Positions 36,981 to 48,149 of a stretch of DNA of 64,000 bases are shown piece after piece. The stretch spans positions 19,128,999-19,192,998 of the forward strand of contig CM046837.1 of the NCBI GenBank assembly GCA_025618425.1, given 5' to 3'. The translations under genes and the position numbers were made by a program. The stretch's first letter is position 1; each line of letters begins with the position of its first letter. The DNA is from Heliocidaris tuberculata. Lineage: Eukaryota; Echinodermata; Echinoidea; Camarodonta; Echinometridae. The notes below the pieces were generated by a model. That model ran no database searches and was not told the DNA's origin. It saw only the letters and a program-made list of their open reading frames with translations.

Positions 36981-39284
36981 AAGACCCTACACAAGACTGA
37001 TCAACAAATTCAAATATCTAATTGAATGCTCCCTTTCTAAACTGTAGGCCTACATGTGCAATGTGTTCTCTCGATGTACATGTATATCATGAACGGTGGA
37101 ACATTGCTGAGCTCATGAGCTGTCAGCCATGATACGACTGATCAAAACAACCTGCCAACCTAATAGGCTTTCAGAAGTTAGAAGACACCTGATCTTTATT
37201 CTTCTAATGAACGCATTGTTCGATACAAACAACCCTTTCACATGAAAGAAATTTATGAAATATTTGGAAACAGAAATGTTATGTTACAAAATATAGGCCT
37301 ACATGTACATGTACATGTACAATGTACATACTGTACAGCAAGAAGGGTGTACAACAAGAGCGTGCTATTGTACAATTTTCTCATATACTGTACAACACAA
37401 CACTCACATAACTAGTACTCAAGTTTCTTATGAAAGTTTTTGTTCAAAACTATGCCCAAACTTTTATTTCACTGTATAACATTTTGTTATACCAAGTTTC
37501 ACTCATTACACGATGTTTCACCACAAGAAAATCTTGATTGTAAAGCTATTGAATTATCATACAAGACATTATATAGGCCTACCAGTACTAATAGTTCATG
37601 GCTGCTCCTCATCTAAATAGGGAAAGGGGAAGGGGGTGAGTGGGTAAGCTGCAAATCATCCTTTAATCAAAAGCTGCTAAGTAGCCCTATACATGTACCT
37701 TTGACTCATCATTCAATCTATTTGTACTCCTTTTATAACTTGTCTTCTGTCTTCAAAAGGTTAGTTAAACCCCTTTATTGTTGTCTACAGACTACACACA
37801 GGTCTATTATTCCCTCTTTTAGGACAATACACCCATACTGGTGACCCTCAGTGAACCCATCTGCACCCCTAATTGTAAGGGAAGGCCCCCCTTGTCAAAA
37901 GCTATTTGGGAAGTCTTCAAGAATGGTCTCCAGTACAAATCATTCTGAACTGGCTGAAGGCCTACACCAACATGTAGGCCTCTGCCAAATTCCAGTGTTC
38001 ATCAATACTATTTAATATACCTGAGGTCCATTGGTTAGAACAGCATATCTATCTATAGAATCCACATTTCATACAATAACTGTTGCTATGCCTGACAAGC
38101 TTCTGACCAGCATTGGACTTGCCAACATTTAAATATATTTGTATTAGTAAACTTTAACCTCAGTATTAGGCCAAATGAAATTGATTCCTACTTTCTTGTC
38201 TCCCACCGATTCCTTTTCTATCTGCCTCCTTTTTTGTTGATATGTTTACTTGGACATGGAAGAATACACTGGGGGGGGGGGGGGGGGGGGGGGTCTAGGC
38301 AAGCTAAAATAAAGTAACAACAATCAGTTTCACAGTGCAATTTCAACTTGTTTTGAGCCTCAGACTGTAGACACGGACAAATGAAATATAATCAAAGAGA
38401 AAAATTTGTGGGGAAATATCTAAGCTCAAATAAAACAGAACACCCTCCTCATTTAAAAAAATCTTGAATAAAACACTAATTGATTCGCATCAATATCGAC
38501 GGAAAGGTGTATGCAATAACAAGGCATGTGTTGAGATCAGTGAATATTAAAACAGTACAAAGACATGCATGATCTACTGCACAAACAACATATTCAGTAC
38601 GATGAGAATTAAAAAGGAATTGCAAATTAGAAATCAATTGAAACTTATGCATGCACAACCGCATTGTATCAAATATTTGTCTCAAACTTCCACGCATGCA
38701 CATGGCCATGGCTCAAAGTTGTCAACATTATGAGTAACATCGTAATAATTTCATGATTAATCCATTCTGTTTGAGATACAGAGGGGTGCAAGGTGTACCC
38801 TATCAGGGGTGCATTCCCAGACCAGCAGGGGTGAACACATTTAGAAGCAATAGAACAAGGTTAATGCCAATGAGAACAGCAGGATAGGGCATGTTCTACA
38901 GGATTTAAGTAACATCCACCACCATTCTCTACACACCTACAACAGGGAACAGTCGATGAAAAGAAAGATGCCTCATACAGTATGAAGACATCCATGAAAG
39001 GAGACAGGGATAGCCTTCCTAGTTAGATCTGACAGTGTAGTTATCAATTACGGACTTATTCATTGTGTAACAATTTCCTACATACGAGATTCGTGAGTCC
39101 TATTTTGCTTGTTTTGTTTTCCTTTCTATCCTTCTTCAGACTGCATTATAAAAATGATAACAAAATGCAAATAACAATTATAATATTCTACTTGTGCACT
39201 GCGTGAATACTTTAGTTATTGTCATCATTTCATTTATATTCCTGAAAAACAAGATAATCTTTGGCAGATTCCCATCCTATACAT
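36981..39284. other. No supported gene
   Basis: AT-rich with ACATGT runs (37303-37326) and a G-run at about 38272-38293. 38780-38960 is non-repetitive and less AT-rich. No exon recognised. Confidence 0.45.
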
Positions 39285-39597
39285 TTTTGTGTTCTGTTGC
39301 TACTCGAAGACAAAGAACAAAGTCATGACTGCATCGATGTAGTATCAAACTGCAAGTGTTTTATTCATAGAACAACTCTCATATATATACACAGTATATG
39401 CACAGGGTAGTTACATAATATACAGCTGGTGTTTGCCGGAATGGATTAGTCAATGTTGTTGGATGGAGCAGGGATTAATAAGATAGGAAACAGCAAGGAG
39501 ATTAGGGTAGGAGATTGAAAACAAACAAGAAAGAGTGTGGGAACGACAATGATGAAGATGTGGACTGAAATAAGATGTGATGCTCAGGACACAATAT
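39285..39597 (-). repeat. 3' LTR (minus-strand element)
   Basis: Downstream LTR, 99% identical to 42080-42392 by direct reading, preceded on the minus strand by a polypurine tract. Its AATAAA is in the same sense as the dystrophin-like gene. Confidence 0.92.
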
Positions 39598-40894
39598 CCC
39601 TTTCCTTCTTGAATAAAAACGTATCTTATCAAAATAGTTTAAATCAAATCTCCACTGTCCAAACGCAGACAAAATAACCTGTAACAATTCTCAGACGTAT
39701 AGCAATAACATTATATAGTAAACATGAATGAATCGGGTTGCTCCTAAAGAGTTTTCAGTTTTGTCAATCCAGAAAGTAGAAACCAATCAATGGAATTGTA
39801 ATCATTAACATAGTACATACAAATTGCTCAAACCTCTCTGTTAATGATTAAAATTGGAGCATAGCATATCAAACTTTTCGCAACAAAACCTACATGTGTA
39901 TCACGAATACATCCTCCCAATAAATGTCCTTTAGTCGATCTCTGACTAACATACGAGGTGCTGAATGAATAAAACAAACAAATACAAATTACATACTGTC
40001 AACTATAACTTTGACTGCAGAGCACTATATTCAGCCAAATTCTCAAACTTAAAAAGTATAGATTCTTGTAAGCAATAGGCATGTAAGAAAATGCAACGAG
40101 ATAAATATCCAAATCTATGAGTGAAACTTACTGCTAACACTATAGACAATTAAAATGACTGATTGTGGTAACAATAATCAATGGCATGACAATATTACTC
40201 GCTGAACTCAATATGCATTAAGTGTGTCGTTGCTGAATAAAAGTAAACAAGAGTGACCGTGACTCTTCATAGCAAAGTATCAACAGTAACAAAGTATACA
40301 GTAGTAGTTCTTGTGCGACTGACAAAGAGTGTTCCTGACTCTAAACAATGCATGGTAGAAATGTAATTTCAAAAAAATATAGCAACTGATTGACTTCGAA
40401 AAGGATTTAAGGCTTACTTCTCTCTCTCTCTCTCTTTTCTTCAGAAGAATACAAAATAAAACAACTCAAAATGACATGAATGACTGCTTGACTCCACTCT
40501 ACAGAACTGGTATCATCCGATTATAGAAATAAATACATGTATGACTGATGCATGATGACTGAAATAATAAGCAAAAGAGTGCTAAAAATCGTTAAGCATT
40601 GAAACTGTTCAAGTCTTTTCACTGAGTTCATTGTTCGCCCAAGATACTGGGTCATTGTTAGAATGACAGTTCACAATTATGATCAGCATAAAACGATATA
40701 ACTGTAAGTATAAAAATCCTCCTGGGGGTCAACTGAAAACAGCCTCTCATCCAGTCTAATAAATGCTAATTTTTCACAATCAATTCTGCATCGCGAGAAA
40801 AAAATCTAGGGCTTTGCTAATCGTGGTCGGGGATAGGTCCATGTAACCAGGAAGACTTGTTGGTGTTCTAAGACGCTGACTCCTATTCACTAAA

Positions 40895-41956
40895 TCAAGC
40901 TCGCTTTCTAGTCTGTGATCGCGGATCGACGGCTGGATCGCGGGTCGTGATGATATCGGGCACTTGAAAAATAGATTGCTCGTCGTCGGGAGCGGGATCT
41001 GGGCGTCGCCTGGGCGTGGTGTAACTAGCGTCTGCCAGTGCATCTTCTCTGCTGACGTAGTCGTCGAGGTCTCGTCTCATGTCGTCACCTTTCCTAGGTG
41101 GAAGCTGGATCTGCGCAGCGTCGCAGGGGCTGTCGTCCTGTCGCTCGATCATGTCGATATCGTCGACCTCTGGCTCCGGAACTTCGAAATGGTCTGGAAT
41201 GTCTGGGGGCTCTGGATCCTGCTTCTCTGGAAGCAGATTGTTCTGCGCAGCTGTGTCGGGCTGGCAGTAGTCATCGAGGCTGTGGCGCTGGCACTCGATA
41301 TCCTCCTCATCTCTGGAGTCGTCTGGTGGCTCTGTCTCGTGCTTCGCAAGGGGTGGAAGCAGACTCTGCGCAGCGTCTAACTCTTGCTGGCAGTCCTCCT
41401 CGAGGCCGTGATGATGGCGCTCGGTGTCATTGTCTTGCTCTGACCTTTGGTAAGGGTCGTCAATCTCCTGCGCAGCTTCTGGCTCTAGCTGGCATTGGCG
41501 GTTCTGGTCAAGCTGGTCAAAGCTGTCGTACAGGCGTTCGTGGTCCTCGATCTGGAAGTCGTCATCGCCGTCGTGGCTGCTGACTTCGGGGATGTTGTAG
41601 GCTTCGATAGATGAGGTAGATAAGGGGTAATCAATGTATACCTCGTAGTCGTCGTCGCCGTCGTGGCTTGTAACTAGAGGTTCTTCCTCGACAGCTGGTG
41701 TCGGATCAAAATAGTTCGAGAAAGCCTCCACTGCTACCTCGTAGTTGTCGTGGCCGTCCTGGCTGCTAACTGAGGGAGCGAGTTCCTCGAACAAATCTTG
41801 GAGAGCCTCTCCCCCAAGATACATCAGCAGTCCAAACTTCTGACTTGCTAATGTTACCCCTGATGCTTGCAGGTACTTCTGGAATCCTCCCAGCCACTCT
41901 AGCCATCGGGGCGTTGTCTCGTACAACCGAAACGTAAACGGTGGTGGCGGATCCAT
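40895..41956 (-). CDS. Gag-like protein with acidic repeat tail (LTR element)
   Basis: 353 codons, starting with ATG ~125 bp inside the 5' LTR. Residues 1-85 look like the N-terminal capsid part of Ty3/gypsy Gag: FTF at 7-9, W18 and W21, FQKYLQASG at 25-33, LLMYLGGEALQDLF at 43-56 and NYEVAVEAFSNYF at 71-83. After this there is no CCHC zinc knuckle, protease or RT. Instead SSQDGHDNYEV (64-74), TSHDGDDDYEV (96-106) and SSHDGDDDFQI (126-136) recur every 30-32 residues. From about 155 on comes a Cys/AAQ module (CQLEPEAAQ, CQQELDAAQ, CQPDTAAQ, CDAAQ) spaced 34-47 residues. The tail is very acidic and turns basic at the end (RSQTRKRA). The region is richer in CpG than its surroundings. It probably still assembles or packages as a Gag; the tail's role is unknown. 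A second frame stays open to 40780, so a frameshifted extension is possible. Confidence 0.8.
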   Translation of the reverse strand: MDPPPPFTFRLYETTPRWLEWLGGFQKYLQASGVTLASQKFGLLMYLGGEALQDLFEELAPSVSSQDGHDNYEVAVEAFSNYFDPTPAVEEEPLVTSHDGDDDYEVYIDYPLSTSSIEAYNIPEVSSHDGDDDFQIEDHERLYDSFDQLDQNRQCQLEPEAAQEIDDPYQRSEQDNDTERHHHGLEEDCQQELDAAQSLLPPLAKHETEPPDDSRDEEDIECQRHSLDDYCQPDTAAQNNLLPEKQDPEPPDIPDHFEVPEPEVDDIDMIERQDDSPCDAAQIQLPPRKGDDMRRDLDDYVSREDALADASYTTPRRRPDPAPDDEQSIFQVPDIITTRDPAVDPRSQTRKRA

Positions 41957-42079
41957 CTCTGTCTCTACTCGAAGCTCAGCCTCTCTATCGGTTTCCCCTT
42001 CTGGTACCGTTCTCTGGCATATCTCTTCTCCTTTTCTTCCTTTGGCTACCTACATAGTAGGCACTAGGTCCTGGTGTAA

Positions 42080-42392
42080 TTTTGTGTTCTGTTGCTACTC
42101 GAAGACAAAGAACAAAGTCATGACTGCATCGATGTAGTATCAAACTGCAAGTGTTTTATTCATAGAACAACTCTCATATATATACACAGTATATGCACAG
42201 GGTAGTTACATAATATACAGCTGGTGCTTGCTGGAATGGATTAGTCAATGTTGTTGGATGGAGCAGGGATTAGTAAGATAGGAAACAGCAAGGAGATTAG
42301 GGTAGGAGATTGAAAACAAACAAGAAAGAGTGTGGGAACGACAATGATGAAGATGTGGACTGAAATAAGATGTGATGCTCAGGACACAATAT
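42080..42392 (-). repeat. 5' LTR (minus-strand element)
   Basis: Upstream LTR in the sense of the element. It contains the TATA-like TATATATA and, ~25 bp on, ATGAATAAAACAC with the polyadenylation signal. Three mismatches to the other LTR, at GCTTGCTGG versus GTTTGCCGG and GATTAGTAAG versus GATTAATAAG. Confidence 0.92.
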
Positions 42393-42396
42393 ACAT

Positions 42397-43951
42397 GTAC
42401 GACTGGGATGTATGTAGTATGAGCTACCTAACTATATGCACATGTATCTGCTCTTGCATATTCCTGCATTTGCAAGGATCCAACAACAACAGAGTCTAGC
42501 TCTAACCTGAAAATAAATTCCATGACCTAATAACTTTTTCATTTCCCCTCATCTTTTGTTTTCACTCTCGCCCTGGTATTGAACCAGCTTCCACGGAGCT
42601 GACCTCAAATGACCTTCTCACAGCATTCCCCTGAGGGGACTGACCCTGCCTGGTAAATCCTCTGATTTCAAAGGATAAAGTTCCACTGGTCATTCATGAC
42701 CACAATGGCTGCACTTGATTCATGGAGGTAATTGGAATTCTTGCACCACACTTCATTTCTACAACTAGAATAACGAGAAATATACTTAAAGATTTTCCAC
42801 AATAATTTGAAGTCCTTATAAATGCATGGAGGCCTATTCTAATGATTGATGTAGGCTACATGTAGACATATGATGTACTGCAGTCTTTTAATATTTTTAG
42901 AGTTCAGAATGTAACATAAATTTTCAGTATGCTAGGAAGCAATGAAAATCATTTTAATCATCTTCAACAAATGAAAGAAAGTTGATGACAGCAGCTATGT
43001 GCAACAATGATATTTCATATATATATGCTAATTTTAAATTCTACTCTATTGATTTAAAGGTAAAAAGAAAAATGTGATATTTTCCCTTTCATTCTGTGTA
43101 TGTACATGTTCGAATAGTCCCATAATATCCTAGGATCATTCATAAAATGCAGACTGACTTTAGCTCCGGTGAATAAATCTGCTGAAAATGGCACAATGCA
43201 GGAGGCTCGGCAGGAAGTGGATAAAAAGGAAAGATATTTATAAAGGGGAGAAAAAAAAAGCAGAGACAGAACTCCCTCCCTTTCCAGATTGCACTGGAGA
43301 CCACTTATTTCCAAGGCCTGCATTTTCTTTTGCACACATTTGTGAAGCCTCTCTGCATAGATAAAGCTTTGGTAGAAAAAGCCATTTTCTTCCTCTCACT
43401 GTTTACTCTAAGCCCTGAATAAAGCGATAAAAACCCGTCATAAGTAGCTTGGGTAGACATGGCAAAGTTTATCTTGTCTCCTTGTAAATCAATGACCATT
43501 TTCCCTCCTTCTCTCAATCTCAGATCTATAGCAGGGCTGTTCACACACAGAGTAATTACTGTAAAACCTGACATTTTCAAGAATGTTAGGAGTGGTCCAG
43601 ATTCGCGAAATTTTCAAGCTATGAAAATTTGAAATATTTATTGTAATTGTTCATAAAACTAAATTTTGTGGAATTTGCAAAAGTTTCTTGCTGCAAAAAT
43701 GCCAGTTTTGAATTAATCACTAAAGTTTCTGGTTTCACAGTAGTGAGATTTGAAAACTGATTTTTGGATCGCAATCAGAATTCCAAGTTATTCCCAGAGT
43801 ATAAAAAGATTTCTCATTGAGATTCTTATCATGGTTCAAATCTCACTTTCGTTCATTTTCTTCTCATGGTTCTGAATATCGATGAGTATTTGCCTTTTGC
43901 ATCCTACCAGGTACCTGGGTGGAGAGAAGCAATGCAGATGAAATGCCTTGC
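42397..43951. other. No confirmed gene; non-repetitive sequence
   Basis: 42540-42740 and 43230-43580 are less AT-rich and non-repetitive compared with the neighbourhood. Minus-strand frames at 43054-43335 and 43305-43580 show no domain. Possible conserved non-coding DNA, not provable here. Confidence 0.4.
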
Positions 43952-44304
43952 TTAAAGTGTACCAATCACCTGAAAAAATAATTTGTGTACAGCTAGAAAG
44001 TATAAAATCAACCTCAAAGAACTTTGTCTGGTATTCTATAGGTCAACAGTTAATGAGTATGAAGGAAATAGAGGATAACCGAACTCCAAGTTTGGTTCCG
44101 TGCGAGCCTTTATCTTGGCGAGCACGTACGGGTGCGTCAAGTAGTCTACTCACGAGTCGTTTTTACGTTTATAGAGAGTGTAATTAAAATTGCAATATCT
44201 CTTTATAGAATTAATATTTGAAGCTCATATTTTGAATATAGTATAACGACATGAAACCTCTAACGTACAGAGCAAAATTATTTTTGGTGATTGGTACCCT
44301 TTAA
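43952..44304. mobile_element. TTAA-type MITE, family L
   Basis: 353 bp. TTAAAGTGTACCAATCACCT on the left pairs with the complement of TTAAAGGGTACCAATCACCA on the right, then AAAAAATAATTTG with AAATTATTTTT. Non-coding; the interior is richer in CpG (GCGAGCACGTACGGGTGCGT). Confidence 0.8.
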
Positions 44305-44831
44305 GAACAGAATTATGAACAAGTACAAGATAGAGATAGATTTGGAACAGGATTCAAATGTCACTTTTTCTTGTGTGTGAATGAGCTTAGTATCTGGATT
44401 TCTTTCTCCTTTTTTCTCACTTTATTGAATCTCTGTTGCAGATCAAACTTTCTAATGTCATCATGAGTTCTCACATAAAACTGCTCTTTCACAAATAACA
44501 CCTAAAGGTTACTGTGAAAGGTTTATCATGTCATAAACAAGACTCCTCATAAATTACGGAGCTGCTTGGATCAGCACAGTGCCCACAAAGGACAAAAATG
44601 TTGAAATTTGCCAGAAACTCTGTGGGAACATACCTTGAACATGTACCCTGAAAAAAGGCAATATTGAAGAAGCATATAAAGCAGACTGTTCATGCACACT
44701 GAAGACTCAGTGTCCTAGCATTAAATACTCCTTTCTTAGCTAGCTGTACGTGTATCAAATTTTCCTCTCAAATTTGTTTAGCATACATCCTTTATCTCTA
44801 CGTAAATTTCATGGTGACAATTTTTCACCAT
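44305..44831. other. No recognisable feature
   Basis: AT-rich; a 14-nt AG/GT-bounded segment at 44634-44647 was considered and set aside. Confidence 0.45.
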
Positions 44832-44914
44832 ATCGCCTGTTTGGAGCCAGAAGGGCGCTAACTCTGTAAAAAAAATGATATGAGTTAACGCACTTATGGA
44901 TCCAAACAGACGAT
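44832..44914. mobile_element. Palindromic MITE, family E copy 3
   Basis: ATCGCCTGTTTGGAGCCAGA with AGGGCGCTAACTC on the left; GAGTTAACGCACTTATGGAT and CCAAACAGACGAT on the right. Slightly more worn than the copy at 19330. Confidence 0.87.
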
Positions 44915-46550
44915 ACATGTATACATGTACTACTAGTACCATGTAGTTGTAGAAGAGTTCCAAAAATACATTTTTGGTGTTTTCCTCTCCCTACTACATA
45001 TCAAAATTAACAAGATTTTTATTGAACGGCTTTTTGAACAATTTCGGTAGATACATGTAATGATCATAACTCACTCCATAAGTCTAACCTTCTTCAACAA
45101 ACAAAGAAGAATATTTATTTGCTTTTGGGTTGGAGTCCCCCATTCCTACCGCATCATAAACTTCTCAAAATGAAAGTAAACACCACATTCAGAACTATAA
45201 CGTCTCAATTCAGAAATTTTTTTTAGAGGCAAGCGAGGGCCTCATTCACTGACAAACTGAGAATGAGATATGACTTAATCCCTAATGTAGATCCCAGTCC
45301 GCACATAATTCAATTACTGCGCATGTTTGTAATTCACCTCTGATATATATCCGTTAACCAATTCATACTTCCTTAGGGCTGGGGTCTATGCACTGACACA
45401 GTGAATTGGTTTCTGGTATAGAAGGGGGGCAGATTAATAATCAAGAAGAGTACTGTTAACTTCTGAAGAGATTTGTTATTTCCACATGAACAACAAGGAA
45501 ATACACAACATGGAAATAACAGTTAAATCAAACTTGAATTTGATATAAAAAGAAAGAAAGAAGAAGAAAAAAAAAAAAAGAAATTGGGGCTGGAATCCTG
45601 TTTAAGTATAGTAAAAATCTGTAAAACTAAAACACATGTATTCAAATGGGGTACTGAGAATGTCATGTGCATGTAGACATGGATCAGTGTACATGTACAT
45701 GGTGTATCTCCCTAGCACAAACTACAAATTACCCTTTAGCCCACACATAATACATTTCTACTAGCCATTGAAGGATACTGTGTACTTGTGTGCAGTCTCA
45801 AAAACTAATCTTTGCCCATGTTTATTCAAACTATAATGAGGGACATCAAAGCCATAAACCAAGCCTTTTTTTTCAGTCACAGGTCTATGATTAGATTTTG
45901 GGCTCTGTTTTGTTGTGTAATATATGACATAACAAACTAGACAGAAGGGATTATGCATGGCTTAACAATTTAACTTAATGAATATTTTAACAGATTTTAT
46001 ACTCCTAGACTAGAGCTCCATTGTAAGTGCCTAGTATTAGCTAAGTTGATGAAAGCCTTGAAAATGTATCATAGGCACAACAAAAATGTAAAATTGAAAT
46101 CTATTATCTATTTTTGATGTTTATGATGCCAAATCACTATATACATGTGAGCAATGACTTTAAAAAAAAAATTGTCAATTAAAAATAAAAATAAACTGAT
46201 ATGATTAATTATGCCCAAAACAGGGCCCTGCATGGTCAACATAAAAATAAAGAAGATAATTTCGGCATTCACATGCATGCTAATTACATGTATGCTACCT
46301 TACATGAAGGTAGATTGTTATTTCATGTGACACAACTTCTCTCTTTCATTTCAAGAACAAAATACATGTACCGTTACGCTATCACCAGCAGCATTATTAC
46401 TAAATCAACATCTTCGTTTCCATGACTACTGCCAACATCATCATCATCTGCTCCATTAATGATTACTGTCATAAAATGTACAAGTGTATACTGTGACACT
46501 TAATTATAAACATACTGGAAATGGCAAGGAACTTAGGTTGAGGGGCAACA
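44915..46550. other. No supported gene
   Basis: AT-rich sequence with short A-rich runs; no exon or repeat end recognised. Confidence 0.45.
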
Positions 46551-47843
46551 GAGGAGGAGATAGAGGGAGGATGGGAGGGGGGGGGGAGTGGACAGAGGAT
46601 GGAAGGGGGAGCGGAGGGGGGATTGGAGGGAGGATTGGAGAGGAAGGGGAGGGAGGAAGGGAGTAAGGGAAGGGGGAAGGAGAAGGAAGGAAGGGGAAGG
46701 AAGGAAGGGGAAGGAGGGGAAGGGGAAGGAGGGGAAGGAGGGAAAGGGGAAAGAGGAAGGAGAAGAAAGGAGGGGAAGGGAGGAAAGGGAGGAAAAGCAG
46801 GGAGAAGAGGGATGAGGAGAGGGAGGAGAAATGGGGAGATGGAGGGGAGATGGAGGGGAGTGCGAGGAGGGGGAGGGAATGAGGAGGGGAAAGAAGAGGG
46901 GAGTGAGGAGGAGGAGGAGGAGGGGAGGAGGGGAGGAGGGGAGGGAGGGGCAGGGGGAGGGGAAGGAAGAAGTGAGTGAAAAGGAGGAAGAGGAGGAAGA
47001 GGGGCAGGGGCAGGAGGAGGGGAGGAGGAGGGGAGGAGGAGGGGAGGAGGAGGGAAGGAGGGGAGGAGGAGGAGGGAGGAGGGGAGGAGGGGAGGAGGGG
47101 AGGAGGGGAGGAGGGGGGGAGGGGAGGGGGGGAGGAGGGAGGAGGAGGGGAGGAGGAGGGGAGGAGGGGAGGAGGGGAGGAGGGGGAGGAGGGAAGGAGG
47201 GGAGGAGGGGAGGGGAGGAGGGGAGGAGGGAAGGAGGGGAGGAGGGGGGAGGGGAGGAGGAGGAGGAGGAGGGGAGGAGGGGAGGAGGGGAGGAGGAGGA
47301 GGGGAGGAGGGGGAGGAGGGGGGAGGGGAGGAGGGGAGGAGGGGAGGAGGGGAGGAGGGGAGGAGGGGAGGAGGGGAGGAGGGGAGGAGGGGAGGAGGGG
47401 GAGGAGGGGGAGGAGGGGGAGGAGGGGAGGAGGGGGAGGGGGAGGGGGGGAGGAGGGGAGGAGGGGGAGGGGGGGAGGAGGGGAGGAGGGGAGGAGGGGA
47501 GGAGGGGAGGGGGGGAGGAGGGGGGGGGGGAGGGGGGGAGGAGGGGGAGGAGGGGGAGGAGGGGAGGAGGAGGGGAGGAGGAGGGGGAGGAGGGGAGGAG
47601 GGGGGAGGAGGGGAAGGAGGGGAGGAGGGGAGGAGGGAAGGAGGGGAGGAGGGAGGAGGGGAGGAGGGGAGGAGGAGGAGGGAGGAGGGGGAGGAGGGGG
47701 AGGAGGGGAGGAGGGGGGAGGAGGGGAGGAGGGGAGGAGGGAAGGAGGGGAGGAGGAGGAGGGGAGGAGGAGGGGAGGAGGAGGGGAGGAGGAAAAGGGG
47801 AGGAAAGGGGGGGGGGGGGGAGGGAAAGGGAAAGAGAGGGAAA
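46551..47843. repeat. 1.3-kb polypurine tract, core (AGGAGGGG)n
   Basis: Almost every base from 46551 to 47843 on the plus strand is G or A; from about 46918 to 47815 the sequence is variations on AGGAGGGG, GGAGGA and GGGGGAGG. Very long stop-free frames run through it on both strands (Pro/Ser/Leu-rich on minus, Gly/Arg/Glu-rich on plus) because such codons contain no stops; these are not genes. Confidence 0.97.
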
Positions 47844-47912
47844 CCCAAATCCTTTGTTGTGGACCCTGAGAAATGCAATAATATAAACAAAGATTATGAT
47901 CACAATACTCAC

Positions 47913-48018
47913 CTAAGTAGTCAAGGATGATATCTCTAATGAGGTGGTGCAAATAAAAATAAATCCAAGAAAAGTTATTCCACGATTTATACTTTCCTAG
48001 TTTAGTTACATGAAACAA
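47913..48018 (-). CDS. Weak candidate first exon of the dystrophin-like gene
   Basis: On the minus strand an ATG at 48018 opens 35 codons and one extra base up to the donor CTTAG/GTGAGT. The leftover G would complete the split codon at the start of the 62-nt exon as Asp, giving continuous frame. Against it: the peptide is AT-coded and not similar to any dystrophin N-terminus I know, and one in three random donors would fit the phase. Somewhat CpG-richer DNA lies upstream at 48150-48750. Confidence 0.15.
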
Positions 48019-48149
48019 ATAAATTCTTGAACATATCTTTTAAAATATGTCAACAGTTGTTATTTCAATTCACAAGACAAGTTAAATTCAAAGAGTATAT
48101 TTATAAAATGTAAGAGAACAGGCATCAGGTGACATTACAAATCCTTGTA

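Larger units (their letters stand above)
39281..42396 (-). mobile_element. Complete non-autonomous Ty3/gypsy-like LTR retrotransposon
   Basis: Two direct repeats of 313 bp (39285-39597 and 42080-42392) differ at only three positions by eye. They enclose 2.5 kb and are flanked by a 4-bp direct repeat ACAT (39281-39284 and 42393-42396). On the minus strand the LTR core runs TGTGTCCTGAG to AGAACACA and has a TATATATA box followed by an AATAAA signal. A polypurine tract (AAGAAGGAAAGGG on minus, 39598-39610) lies beside the 3' LTR. The only long frame is gag-like (40895-41956); no reverse transcriptase, integrase or protease is present, so it must be mobilised in trans. About 1.2 kb between the frame and the 3' LTR (39611-40779) looks non-coding. 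A tRNA-Leu-like primer site (GGTACCAGAAGGGG on minus) sits about 75 bp inside the 5' LTR instead of next to it. Confidence 0.9.

Noticed and set aside
40780..41043. Second minus-strand frame overlapping the end of the gag-like frame
   Set aside because: No domain visible; a frameshifted extension is possible but there is no slippery site I can point to, so it is not called separately.
44634..44647. 14-nt microexon between a good acceptor (CCTTTTTTCAG) and donor (GTATGT) on minus
   Set aside because: Too short to support without transcript data, and the phase does not fit the 62-nt exon.
46469..48018. Frames of 350-504 codons on both strands, rich in Pro/Ser/Leu or Gly/Arg/Glu
   Set aside because: They come from the purine tract, in which stop codons are almost impossible; no domain and no conserved start.
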